In this document: one piece after another, positions 7,581-14,936 of the stretch
How the letters are laid out: each line of letters opens with the position of its first letter
How positions within the stretch are numbered: position 1 is the stretch's first letter
DNA from: DASSWG01 sp041689995
GTDB lineage: Bacteria > Bacteroidota > Bacteroidia > Flavobacteriales > Flavobacteriaceae
DNA: 17,429 nt
Direction: 5' to 3'
NCBI GenBank assembly: GCA_041689995.1
Contig: JBDNFD010000107.1
Span: 1 to 17,429 of the forward strand
Made by a program: the position numbers and the translations under genes
Notes under the pieces: generated by a model
What the model saw: the letters and a program-made list of their open reading frames with translations, nothing else
What the model was told of the DNA's origin: nothing
The model's database searches: none

Positions 7581-8863
7581 ATAATAGAAGCAGCGCTTTG
7601 TTCACCGAAGCTAAAAAATATATTCCCGGCGGCGTAAATTCGCCCGTTCGCGCATTCAACGCAGTGGGTGGAACGCCTGTTTTCATCAAAAAAGCAAAAG
7701 GCGCTTACCTTTTCGATGAAGACGGAAATAGATATATCGATTTTATCGCATCCTGGGGACCAATGATTTTGGGACATGCGCATCCACCCGTTATCGAGGC
7801 AGTGATCGAAAAGACAAAGTCGGGCACTTCCTTTGGCGCACCGACAGAAATTGAAACCGAGCTGGCAAAACTTGCTGTTTCCATGGTGCCCAATATTGAA
7901 AAAATCCGTTTCGTAAACAGTGGTACGGAAGCTTGTATGAGCGCGGTCAGATTAGCACGGGGATTTACGGGAAAAGATAAAATCATCAAATTCGCAGGTT
8001 GCTATCACGGTCACAGTGATTCCTTTTTAATCCAAGCTGGAAGTGGCGCCGTTACTTTCGGATCGCCCAATAGTCCGGGTGTTACCAAAGGAACTGCAAA
8101 AGATACCTTGCTGGCGCAATACAATAATTTGGACTCCGTCAGAAAATTGATCGAAGCAAATAAAGACGAAATTGCTTGTATTATTTTGGAACCGGTTCCG
8201 GGAAATATGGGATGCATTGTTCCTGAAAAAGGCTTTCTGGAAGAATTGCGAAAACTATGCGACGCACATAAAATTTTATTGGTTTTCGATGAAGTTATGT
8301 CCGGATTTCGATTGGCAAAAGGGGGCGCACAGGAATATTTCGGCATAAAAGCCGATTTGGTCGCTTTCGGAAAAATAATTGGTGGAGGTCTGCCAGTCGG
8401 AGCTTTTGCGGGAAAGAACGAAATAATGGATTTCCTTGCCCCAACAGGCCCGGTTTATCAGGCCGGAACATTAAGTGGAAATCCGTTGGCAATGGCTGCG
8501 GGATTAGCAATGTTAAAAGAATTACAGGAAAAACCGGAGATTTATTCCAGTTTGGCCCAAAAAACCGAATATTTGCACCGTGGAATTGAAAAAGAATTGA
8601 GCGATCACAAGGTGAAACACACCATTAATCGCATTGGTTCAATGATTTCGGTTCATTTCACAGAAATTCCCGTCACCAATTTCGAATCGGCTACCACAGG
8701 AAACAACGATACTTTTAAAAAATATTTTCATGGAATGTTGGAGGAAGGGATTTATCTTCCCCCAAGCGCCTTTGAAAGTTATTTTTTGAACGACGGGCTG
8801 ACATATGAAGATTTAGATAAAACCATTTCAGCAATGAAAAAAGTTGCGAAAAAATTGGGATAA
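7574..8863 (+). CDS. hemL: glutamate-1-semialdehyde 2,1-aminomutase
   Basis: 429 aa. Converts glutamate-1-semialdehyde to 5-aminolevulinate, the committed tetrapyrrole precursor in the C5 pathway, using PLP/PMP in the cytosol. The sequence shows the family N-terminus RSSALFTEAKKYIPGGVNSP, FIASWGPMILGHAHP, VNSGTEACMSAVRLARG (114-130), CYHGHSDSF, EPVPGNMG, LLVFDEVMSGFR and AFGKIIGGGLPVGAF with PLP lysine K267. Length matches the ~425-430 aa usual for the enzyme. The start is TTG at 7574: a TGA (7568-7570) sits two codons upstream in frame, and no ATG allows the conserved RSSALF segment to be kept. It is preceded by a short AT-rich repeat and followed by a restriction-modification remnant. No other haem gene is present. 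Confidence 0.96.
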   Translation: MNYNRSSALFTEAKKYIPGGVNSPVRAFNAVGGTPVFIKKAKGAYLFDEDGNRYIDFIASWGPMILGHAHPPVIEAVIEKTKSGTSFGAPTEIETELAKLAVSMVPNIEKIRFVNSGTEACMSAVRLARGFTGKDKIIKFAGCYHGHSDSFLIQAGSGAVTFGSPNSPGVTKGTAKDTLLAQYNNLDSVRKLIEANKDEIACIILEPVPGNMGCIVPEKGFLEELRKLCDAHKILLVFDEVMSGFRLAKGGAQEYFGIKADLVAFGKIIGGGLPVGAFAGKNEIMDFLAPTGPVYQAGTLSGNPLAMAAGLAMLKELQEKPEIYSSLAQKTEYLHRGIEKELSDHKVKHTINRIGSMISVHFTEIPVTNFESATTGNNDTFKKYFHGMLEEGIYLPPSAFESYFLNDGLTYEDLDKTISAMKKVAKKLG

Positions 8864-8865
8864 AT

Positions 8866-8891
8866 TGAAAAACTGACCAATGAAAAACTGA
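8866..8891 (+). repeat. 11-bp direct repeat between hemL and the endonuclease remnant
   Basis: TGAAAAACTGA occurs at 8866-8876 and again at 8881-8891, offset by 15 bases. It lies at the hemL edge of the restriction-modification segment; whether it marks a junction or is simple AT-rich repetition cannot be decided. Confidence 0.5.
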
Positions 8892-8906
8892 ATATTCCTA
8901 TAAAAA

Positions 8907-9748
8907 ATGAACCGAACAATCGATATTAAAAATGAAAGAGAAGATTTAAACGAATGGATATTAAAAAGTATTGAGCTTTTTGAAAGTACGTGCTATTTAG
9001 ACAATCTTTTGAAAGTTTATCCTCTGAATCAGCAATTCCAATACATTTAGAACCGCGATTGAAAAGGAAGATTATTTCTACACATCAAGGAAGAAAAACC
9101 AATGAGTTAATAAAAATTCTCCAAGGGGAAACCAAATTTCCCTATGATGAACCTTTGGCTTATTTGATAAAGGAAGTTCAAAATTGTTTGGAAAGTAGCC
9201 CGAAACAAATACATCGAATTGCAAATACGCTTTATGCAATGACCGCCGATGAATTGGTTGTGCATCTTGAATCTGCACCAAAGCTAAATACGCAGATGGG
9301 ACCAATGTTCACCACTTGGTTACGGAACAATTTTGAATTGCTCAATATTGAAGATTTCGAAGAATCTACAGATGGCATTTTTATATTGAGTTCATCCGAA
9401 GAAGAAGGAAAAAATTTTATCAATGGTGTTTTAAACCAAAATTTAAGAAAGCGGCCAGATTTAGTTGCCAAGGTGAACCAACCCTATATAATTGGAGAAG
9501 CCAAATGGATTGGACGCTCTGGGGGAAATCAAAACAATCAGGTCAGGGATGTTTTGGATTTTTGTCGCGACCAGCGTGGTGAAGTTATTAGAGTTGGAAT
9601 AATTGACGGCTTTCCGTGGGCAACCCACAAAACGAATAATTGAATTATCAACGATAAAGTAAACGTCTTGGTGCAAGAATTTCCGTATGATATCTTAAGT
9701 GCTTTGCTTTTGGAAAATTACTTGGATTCATTCTTGCACAATAACTAA
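8907..9748 (+). pseudogene. type II restriction endonuclease remnant (frameshift plus nonsense)
   Basis: From ATG 8907 the frame reads MNRTIDIKNEREDLNEWILK and on to KVYPL, then runs into TAG 9048. Removing a -1 frameshift at about 9026 (CTGGAA now CTGAA) joins it to ESAIPIHLEPRLKRK and on through FPWATHKTNN. There TGA 9641-9643 interrupts the frame; a CGA Arg codon is the simplest ancestor. The same frame continues 34 codons (IINDKVNVLV to LDSFLHNN) to TAA 9746-9748. The repaired protein is 280 aa. P184-D185, then E198-A-K200 in GEAKW, followed by GGNQNNQVRD, is a PD-(D/E)xK nuclease motif; the cut site is unknown. The repaired stop overlaps that of the convergent methyltransferase, the compact layout expected of an R-M pair, which supports the reconstruction. 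As it stands, the longest open part is 9026-9640, lacking both termini, so activity is unlikely. Confidence 0.85.
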
Positions 9749-11046
9749 CCTCTGGAAATATATTCAAAAAAATTGCAATTAATTCCCTGCTCCCTAAAAA
9801 TCCGACGAACAACTTGAAGCGAGTGGGTCGAATTATCAATCCCGATCCAATTTCTATCCAACTTGTACGCTGTTTTCAAGGTACTTCCCGAACCACAAAA
9901 GCAATCGAGAACAATGGAATTTTCATTCGACGAATTTGAAATTATCCTTTCCAACATATTTTCGTTTTTTTGCGTGGGATAATTGACATAAGACAAGCCT
10001 TTATCCTTAAATTCCCAAACATCCTGAATTTTAAATCCTTTGTGCTCATCAGCCCAAACTATTTTTCGTGGATTACCATTACTTGACCACTCGATCATTC
10101 CATTTCTATCCAATTCGGAAAGCGCTTCCCGGCTATATCTCCAATGCCTTCCTTTTGGTGGCAATAATCCGTTCCATTCCAACCCAGTGTCGCCATCAAC
10201 GGTTTTTCCGGGTGCATGGATGGGGTTTGTTGTATAGTACCCAAATTCAGGGTGTTTCTTAGAAAAAAGTTCTTTCCTCTTTTCTTCGGACATAGGTTCT
10301 TTAATTTCATTCCAAATTTGCCTATCTCTATTCTTGGCATAATAGAGGATCATATCCGAATGATTTCCATAAGCATTTCTTGAAAAATTTTTGGGATTGC
10401 ATTTTATTCTGGTTATGTCATTTATAAAATTTTTATACCCAAAAACCTCGTCCATAATTATTTTTACATAATGTCCGATTTTTTTATCGATATGCAAATA
10501 GATACTTCCTTTGTCTGAAAGCAACTCCCGTAACAAAAAAAGCCTTTTTCTTAAAAATTCCAAGAATTCACTATTGATCAAGGTATCCGAATATGCGGAA
10601 TCATCATTAATTGAGCTGAAGTTAAGCCCTGTTCCAAATGGTGGATCAATATAAATTAAGTCAATTTTGTTACTATGTGTTTCCCGAAGTTTTTGCAATA
10701 CAAAAAAATTGTCCCCAAAAATATATCTGTTTTCCCTTTCATTGTGGTTCCGCTCAATCAAATTAAAATCACCGTAACCCATTGAACCCAATATTTCCAA
10801 TTCAGGAAATTTATCGGCATAGTCTAAAAAACAGTTTTTGGTCTTTCTTAAATAACTTATTTTTGGCTCTTCGACTGTAGAATTAGTTCGAAGAAAGTTT
10901 TCAAAATCAATGGTCGTAATTCTATAGCTTTTATTTATTTTTACAGCATTCAGGGCTTTTTTATGGATGTATTTGGAAACCGTTTGACGGGTAACTTTTA
11001 AATTCTGTGCTACTTCATCAACTGTAAGAAAATTTGTATTATTCAT
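9745..11046 (-). CDS. HTH-fused beta-class adenine/cytosine-N4 DNA methyltransferase
   Basis: 433 aa. Residues 5-55 form an excisionase/MerR-like helix-turn-helix domain (LTVDEVAQNLKVTRQTVSKY, then ...YRITTIDFENFL). The methyltransferase follows: FGDNFFVLQKL (110-120), catalytic motif IV DPPF (134-137) in YIDPPFGTGLNF, a target-recognition region about 210-350, motif X around YPTQKNENMLERI (367-379), and the AdoMet motif I DCFCGSGST (391-399) with IGIDNS following. Motif IV preceding motif I marks the beta class, as in N4-cytosine or N6-adenine enzymes; DPPF favours N6-adenine. It is convergent with, and overlaps by about 3 bases, the repaired end of the nuclease remnant, so it is the protective half of that R-M pair. 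The HTH domain plus 10-bp iterons in its promoter suggest self-repression. No lesion is seen. Confidence 0.9.
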   Translation of the reverse strand: MNNTNFLTVDEVAQNLKVTRQTVSKYIHKKALNAVKINKSYRITTIDFENFLRTNSTVEEPKISYLRKTKNCFLDYADKFPELEILGSMGYGDFNLIERNHNERENRYIFGDNFFVLQKLRETHSNKIDLIYIDPPFGTGLNFSSINDDSAYSDTLINSEFLEFLRKRLFLLRELLSDKGSIYLHIDKKIGHYVKIIMDEVFGYKNFINDITRIKCNPKNFSRNAYGNHSDMILYYAKNRDRQIWNEIKEPMSEEKRKELFSKKHPEFGYYTTNPIHAPGKTVDGDTGLEWNGLLPPKGRHWRYSREALSELDRNGMIEWSSNGNPRKIVWADEHKGFKIQDVWEFKDKGLSYVNYPTQKNENMLERIISNSSNENSIVLDCFCGSGSTLKTAYKLDRNWIGIDNSTHSLQVVRRIFREQGINCNFFEYISRG

Positions 11047-11060
11047 TGTTTTTCAATTTG

Positions 11061-11094
11061 ACACAAAATAACACATATTAACACAAAAAAACAA
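11061..11094 (-). promoter_or_regulatory. methyltransferase promoter with three 10-bp direct repeats (candidate operator)
   Basis: On the plus strand three consecutive decamers begin at 11061, 11071 and 11081, each starting ACACA (ACACAAAATA, ACACATATTA, ACACAAAAAA), with a fourth partial ACA at 11091. On the minus strand a plausible promoter overlaps them: TTG at 11094-11092, a 20-base spacer, TTATTTTG at 11071-11064 (one mismatch to TAnnTTTG), with a start about 10 bases before the ATG at 11046. Helical-period repeats between -33 and -7 are a natural site for an autoregulator such as the HTH domain encoded just downstream. Confidence 0.5.
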
Positions 11095-11172
11095 GTGACC
11101 AAATTTAAAAAATAATCAATGTTCCCCACCGAGGGGATTTCCGAAGTAGTAAACGATTGTCTATCTTGCAAT

Positions 11173-11595
11173 ATGAAAAAAATTCTTGGAAGAACCGATA
11201 AAGCGAATTTTCCAAAACTTTGGCTGAAAGATATTGCGATCAAAATGGACACGGGGGCTTACACATCTTCCATTCATTGTAACAATATTCGTGAAAATAA
11301 TAATGTGTTGAAATGTACTTTTTTAGATGAAGAACGTCCAAATTATAACCATCAGTTATTTACCTTTGAAAAATATAAAATCACCTCGGTAAAAAGCAGT
11401 AATGGAATTATCCAAAAAAGATATGAGATCAAATCCACTGTTGAAATTTTCGGGAAAACATATAAAATTTCGCTTACCTTGAGCGACAGAAAAGAAATGC
11501 GGTATCCTGTGCTGATCGGCAGGAAATTTCTCAGCAAAAAATTCATTGTAGATCCACAATTAACTGATGTTTCGTATAACGCAAGCAAAAAATGA
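11173..11595 (+). CDS. PF05618 'ATP-dependent zinc protease' family, retropepsin-like partner of RimK
   Basis: 140 aa from ATG 11173. This start is preferred over ATG 11119 because MKKILGRTDKANFPKLWLKD is the usual family N-terminus and the extra 18 residues look noncoding. The diagnostic segment is IKMDTGAYTSSIHC, with the DTGA motif of retropepsin-like aspartyl proteases; despite the family name, no classic zinc motif is seen. RYPVLIGRKFLSKKFIVDP near the C-terminus is also typical. Its stop overlaps the rimK start by 4 bases (ATGA), so translation is coupled. Homologues next to rimK include RimB of Pseudomonas, reported to act with RimK in ribosomal-protein modification. The likely role is trimming or removal of the RimK-added tag; this is inference from context. 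Confidence 0.85.
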   Translation: MKKILGRTDKANFPKLWLKDIAIKMDTGAYTSSIHCNNIRENNNVLKCTFLDEERPNYNHQLFTFEKYKITSVKSSNGIIQKRYEIKSTVEIFGKTYKISLTLSDRKEMRYPVLIGRKFLSKKFIVDPQLTDVSYNASKK

Positions 11596-12464
11596 ACCTT
11601 AAAATCCTTTCCAGAAATAGCCAATTATACTCAACCCGCCGGCTGGTTGAAGCAGCTCTAAAACGAAAACATCAGGTTGAGGTGATTGATCCTTTGAAAT
11701 GTGACATTATCATTGAAAAGCGCAAACCCAATATTTATTACAAAGGAAAATATATCGTGGACACAGATGCCATCATTCCCAGAATTGGGGCTTCCGTCAC
11801 TTTTTATGGCACAGCGGTGGTGCGACAATTTGAGATGATGGGTGCTTTCACAACTACCGAATCCGAAGCTTTGGTCCGCAGCCGCGATAAATTAAGAAGC
11901 ATGCAATTGCTTTCACGCGCCAAAATCGGACTTCCAAAAACAGTTTTTACAAATTACTCTCGCGACGTTGCCGGGGTAATAAAACATGTTGGCGGCGCAC
12001 CTTTGGTTATTAAATTACTGGAAGGCACACAGGGTTTAGGGATAGTTTTGGCCGAAACTAAAAACGCCGCAGAATCTGTCATCGAAGCTTTCAACGGGTT
12101 GCAGGCACGGGTGATCGTTCAAGAATTCATCAAAGAATCCAAAGGTGCGGATATTCGTGTTTTTGTGGTGGACGGACACGTCGTTGGCGCCATGAAACGC
12201 CAAGGAAAAGAAGGTGAATTCCGATCTAACCTGCATCGTGGCGGCTCAGCACAAGTAATTGAATTGACCGACGAAGAAGAAATTGCAGCGGTGAAAGCCA
12301 CTAAAGCTATGGGACTTGGCATCGCGGGAGTGGACATGTTACAATCAGCACGCGGACCGCTCATCCTTGAAGTAAATTCGTCGCCAGGCTTGGAAGGAAT
12401 CGAAGCCGCTACCGGAAAAGATATCGCAAAAACCATCATCCGGTATATTGAAAAAAATGTATAA
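11592..12464 (+). CDS. rimK: RimK-type ATP-grasp alpha-L-glutamate ligase
   Basis: 290 aa, close to the ~300 aa of E. coli RimK. The N-terminal region (ILSRNSQLYSTRRLVEAALK) and IIPRIGASVTFYGTAVVRQFE (61-81) match RimK. The ATP-grasp core has DKLRSMQLLSRAKIGLPKT, PLVIKLLEGTQGLGIVLAE with the ATP-binding Lys and glycine loop, VQEFIKESKGADIRVFVVDG, AMKRQGKEGEFRSNLHRGG, and the metal-binding LEVNSSPGLEGIE near the C-terminus. Known family members add glutamate residues to the C-terminus of ribosomal protein S6 in an ATP-dependent reaction; related ones make other peptide modifications, so the substrate here is inferred. It overlaps the upstream protease by 4 bases and the downstream AstE-like gene by 1 base (TAATG), so the three are one tightly coupled operon. 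Confidence 0.93.
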   Translation: MNLKILSRNSQLYSTRRLVEAALKRKHQVEVIDPLKCDIIIEKRKPNIYYKGKYIVDTDAIIPRIGASVTFYGTAVVRQFEMMGAFTTTESEALVRSRDKLRSMQLLSRAKIGLPKTVFTNYSRDVAGVIKHVGGAPLVIKLLEGTQGLGIVLAETKNAAESVIEAFNGLQARVIVQEFIKESKGADIRVFVVDGHVVGAMKRQGKEGEFRSNLHRGGSAQVIELTDEEEIAAVKATKAMGLGIAGVDMLQSARGPLILEVNSSPGLEGIEAATGKDIAKTIIRYIEKNV

Positions 12465-13396
12465 TGGCCTACATAGACGAACATGGTGCATTAATTCTGC
12501 TTGGTGAAAAAGTGCTTCCAGACGAAAGTGCCAAAATCAATTTTAAAACCGCAAAACTTTATACCACGACAACGGTCGAAGTTCCCGTTATTGTTGAACG
12601 TGCAAAAAAACCTGGGCCCATTATTCTTATAACCGCCGGCATCCATGGCGATGAAATTAATGGGGTGGAAATCGTTCGTCAATTAATTTCCAGGGGAATC
12701 AATAAACCAAAAATCGGAACCATTATTTGCATTCCTTTATTGAACGTTTTCGGATTTTTGAATATGGCCCGCGATTTTCCTGGTGGACGCGATCTCAACA
12801 GAGTATTTCCCGGTTTTAAAAACGGTTCCCTTGCCAGTCGATTTGCGTTCCAATTTGTTCATGAAATACTTCCTGTTGCCGATTTTTGCCTGGATTTCCA
12901 CACTGGAGAAGCGAGTAGGTTCAATGCTGCGCAGGTTCGGATAACTAAAGGAGAACCTGAATTAATGGAATTCGCCAAAATTTTCAATGCGCCTTTCACT
13001 ATATTTTCCTCCAAAATAACAAAATCATACCGCGCAACTTGTTTCAATTTAGGAAAACCAATTTTATTGTTCGAAGGTGGAAAATCACAAGATAGCAACA
13101 AGAATATTGCGAAAATTGGGGTGATGGGAACCATGCGCATTTTGGCACATTTTGAAATGCTCAAAAACAAATTCAACATTCCCAATAATACCCCGGAAAC
13201 AATTTTAATAGAACATTCTCACTGGGTGCGTGCAAAATTCAGCGGACTTTTGCACGTAAAAATCCCAATCGGAAAATTGGTGGAAAAGGGAGAATCAATT
13301 GCCGTTATCACCGATCCGTATGGAAATTTTCGGCATAAAATAAGCGCCCCAGAAAAAGGCTATATCATTAATATAAACCAATCGCCGATTGTGTAA
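12464..13396 (+). CDS. succinylglutamate desuccinylase/aspartoacylase family hydrolase, C-terminally truncated
   Basis: 310 aa as read; M14-type zinc hydrolase. The zinc and catalytic regions are present: AGIHGDEINGVEIVR with H61 and E64, FPGGRDLNRVFPG (105-117) with substrate-binding Asn-Arg, and FCLDFHTGEASR with zinc ligand H146. A C-terminal barrel-like domain (about 245-310: VRAKFSGLLHVKIPIGKLV, then NFRHKISAPEKGYI) ends at NQSPIV, TAA 13394-13396. The same frame continues after the TAA with QGDAIFHIS, the conserved last strand of the family (normally ...PIVYQGDAIFHIS), to TAA 13484. So a Tyr codon has probably become TAA, removing the last 29 of 340 residues. The zinc site is intact, so residual activity is possible. 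It is 1 base overlapped with rimK and probably hydrolyses an amide made by, or related to, the ligase. Confidence 0.85.
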   Translation: MAYIDEHGALILLGEKVLPDESAKINFKTAKLYTTTTVEVPVIVERAKKPGPIILITAGIHGDEINGVEIVRQLISRGINKPKIGTIICIPLLNVFGFLNMARDFPGGRDLNRVFPGFKNGSLASRFAFQFVHEILPVADFCLDFHTGEASRFNAAQVRITKGEPELMEFAKIFNAPFTIFSSKITKSYRATCFNLGKPILLFEGGKSQDSNKNIAKIGVMGTMRILAHFEMLKNKFNIPNNTPETILIEHSHWVRAKFSGLLHVKIPIGKLVEKGESIAVITDPYGNFRHKISAPEKGYIININQSPIV

Positions 13397-13486
13397 CAAG
13401 GCGATGCTATTTTTCATATTTCCGAAGACTCCCTTTCCTATGAACAAAAAAGAAACGAGGATACTTTACAAAAAGAAACGGACTAA
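13397..13486 (+). other. orphaned in-frame tail of the AstE-like gene
   Basis: 29 codons directly after the TAA at 13394-13396 stay open in the same frame, beginning QGDAIFHISEDS, and end at TAA 13484-13486. The first nine residues match the family's conserved C-terminus. The tail overlaps the start of the cyclo-ligase gene (13440) by 47 bases, which would have been the ancestral gene overlap. Confidence 0.75.
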
Positions 13487-14012
13487 ACTTTCTGACGAAG
13501 AAATCCAAAATAAAAGTTTGGAAATAGCAAACCAAACATTGTCATTGCCGATTTGGCACTATTCCTTTTACCATATTTTCCTAAGTATTCCGGCATTGAA
13601 GGAAGTAGCTACCGAGCCGATTTTGCATATTTTACAAGGAAAAGATAAGCAAGTAGTAGTTTCAAAAAGCGATTTCAAAAAATTCAGTTTGAAACATTTT
13701 TTGCTCACTGATTCTGTTCGGCTGAAACCCAATTCTGTCGGTATTCCCGAACCCGAAGAAAATTCCAGTGTCATTGAAATTTCACCAAAAAAAATAGAAG
13801 TTGTTTTCGTTCCGCTCTTGGCGTTCGACAAATTCGGTCATCGAATCGGCTATGGAAAAGGATTTTACGATCGGTTTTTAAGTGAATGCGCACCGGAAAC
13901 CCTCAAAATTGGACTTTCTTATTTCGAAGCGGAAGAAGAATTGGAGGGAATTTCACCTACCGATATTCCTTTGAATTATTGCGTTACCCCAGAAAAAATT
14001 TATTCTTTCTGA
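13440..14012 (+). CDS. 5-formyltetrahydrofolate cyclo-ligase
   Basis: 190 aa from ATG 13440 (MNKKETRILYKKKRTKLSDE). In-frame TTG 13389 and ATG 13404 are rejected because the family begins with this K/R-rich helix. The enzyme converts 5-formyl-THF to 5,10-methenyl-THF with ATP in the cytosol. Visible motifs: the N-terminal KKKRTKLSDEEI helix for ATP phosphate contact, SVGIPEPEE (about 100-108), VVFVPLLAFDKFGHRIGYGK (substrate and ATP loop) and GFYDRFL, ending with PLNYCVTPEKIY. Length and motif order are typical (about 185-200 aa). The start overlaps the orphaned tail of the upstream AstE-like gene, and the end overlaps the convergent lspA by 13 bases. Confidence 0.93.
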   Translation: MNKKETRILYKKKRTKLSDEEIQNKSLEIANQTLSLPIWHYSFYHIFLSIPALKEVATEPILHILQGKDKQVVVSKSDFKKFSLKHFLLTDSVRLKPNSVGIPEPEENSSVIEISPKKIEVVFVPLLAFDKFGHRIGYGKGFYDRFLSECAPETLKIGLSYFEAEEELEGISPTDIPLNYCVTPEKIYSF

Positions 14013-14623
14013 CCTTTTCCTCCTTTTGTCTTTGGAAAAGTTCTTTTATGAAATAAGATTAACAAAGCAACACCCACACTGATTGAAGTATCCGCAATAT
14101 TGAACACGGGTTCAAAAAACGTAAAATACTCACCGCCCCAAATTGGAAGCCACTCGGGTAGTTGGCCCTCCCAAAGCGGAAAATAAAGCATGTCCACCAC
14201 ATTCCCGTGCAACCAAGAAGCGTAGCCGCCATTTTCCGGTAGGAAAGTCGCGACTTGGTGCAAACTTTCGTCGAACATAACCCCATAAAACACCGAATCG
14301 ATAATATTGCCCAAAGCACCCGCAAAAATCAGGGAAATAGCCACTAATAGAATTTTGGACGCTCCGTTTCGTGCAGAATCCCATAACCAGTATCCAATAG
14401 CAAAAATTGCGATCAATCTGAAAGAAGTGAGAATCGTTTTTCCATATTCTCCCGGGATTTGCGCACCCCATGCCATACCTCGGTTTTCTACAAAAAGAAT
14501 TTTAAACCATTCGAAAATCTCCACATCTTGCCCTAGAACAAAATGTGTCTTTATATAGAATTTAGAAATCTGATCGATCAATAAGATAATGATGATCAGA
14601 ATAGAAGCTTTTTTTAGCGACAT
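14000..14623 (-). CDS. lspA: lipoprotein signal peptidase (signal peptidase II)
   Basis: 207 aa inner-membrane aspartyl protease that removes signal peptides from diacylglyceryl-modified prolipoproteins. Four hydrophobic segments are visible: about 6-26, 63-82, 90-107 and 178-193. Family motifs: LLIDQISKFYI (Asp17), VENRGMAWG (45-53), GNIIDSVFYG with catalytic Asp109 and FNIADTSISVG with catalytic Asp178. The ~65-residue spacing between the two aspartates is longer than in proteobacterial LspA (about 20), as is usual in Bacteroidota, and includes a W/P-rich loop. The gene is convergent with the cyclo-ligase, overlapping it by 13 bases. Several lipoproteins in this window (Sco, DUF4136, glucosaminidase, ferritin-like) would be its substrates. 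Confidence 0.95.
   Translation of the reverse strand: MSLKKASILIIIILLIDQISKFYIKTHFVLGQDVEIFEWFKILFVENRGMAWGAQIPGEYGKTILTSFRLIAIFAIGYWLWDSARNGASKILLVAISLIFAGALGNIIDSVFYGVMFDESLHQVATFLPENGGYASWLHGNVVDMLYFPLWEGQLPEWLPIWGGEYFTFFEPVFNIADTSISVGVALLILFHKRTFPKTKGGKGQKE
14014..14047 (+). terminator. weak candidate terminator of the cyclo-ligase gene
   Basis: 7-bp inverted repeat CTTTTCC (14014-14020) and GGAAAAG (14034-14040) followed by TTCTTTT. It lies immediately after the cyclo-ligase stop and inside the lspA 3' end, where its bases also encode the basic LspA tail. Confidence 0.35.
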
Positions 14624-14646
14624 GAAAATTAGGTTATTTAAAGTGG

Positions 14647-14678
14647 CAAAAATACTTTAATTTATTGATTTTGTCAGA
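14647..14678 (-). promoter_or_regulatory. candidate lspA promoter
   Basis: Minus-strand TATTTTTG (14654-14647) matches TAnnTTTG exactly; TCTG (14678-14675), 20 bases upstream, is a poor TTTG. Predicted start is near 14640, about 17 bases before the ATG at 14623. Confidence 0.45.
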
Positions 14679-14928
14679 ATTTCGAAAGACAAGAAAACGA
14701 TTTATTTTAAAGACTTATTCATTAAATTATGTAGATTTTCGGAATAAAAATGGCTCGTCAAACTAAATGCAATGGACTGTTAATCTTCTTATCTACGCCA
14801 AAAACAGAGGATGGGTTTTTACAAGATGAAGAATTAATGTTTATTTAACTATTCATCTTTCATATTATCCTTTCAAAAAAAATTCAGAAAATAATATCAC
14901 ATGGTCATTATTTTAAGGGAGATTTGTA

Positions 14929-14936
14929 TATCTTTA
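14929..14936 (+). promoter_or_regulatory. candidate -7 element of the sigma-factor operon
   Basis: TATCTTTA at 14929-14936 matches TAnnTTTG except the last base and lies 20 bases before the ATG at 14957. No convincing -33 box is seen, so this is weak. Confidence 0.28.

Noticed and set aside
9020..9050. Programmed ribosomal frameshifting in the endonuclease gene
   Set aside because: No slippery heptamer or obvious downstream pseudoknot near 9026, and a second lesion (TGA 9641) would remain.
9641..9643. TGA recoded as a sense codon
   Set aside because: Several intact genes here (for example rimB-like, cyclo-ligase and sigma factor) end normally at TGA, so the standard bacterial code applies; the other premature stop in the window is TAA.
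11119..11172. ATG 11119 start for the zinc-protease-like gene
   Set aside because: The first 18 residues do not resemble the family; a degenerate promoter-like stretch lies in this interval.
13389..13439. TTG 13389 or ATG 13404 start for the cyclo-ligase
   Set aside because: The extra residues are unlike the family and overlap the aspartoacylase-like frame; MNKKETRILYKKKR at 13440 fits.
14750..14848. 32-codon ORF (starts MARQTKCNGL) between lspA and the sigma gene
   Set aside because: No family resemblance, no promoter or ribosome-binding context, and it lies in an AT-rich spacer where such ORFs occur by chance.
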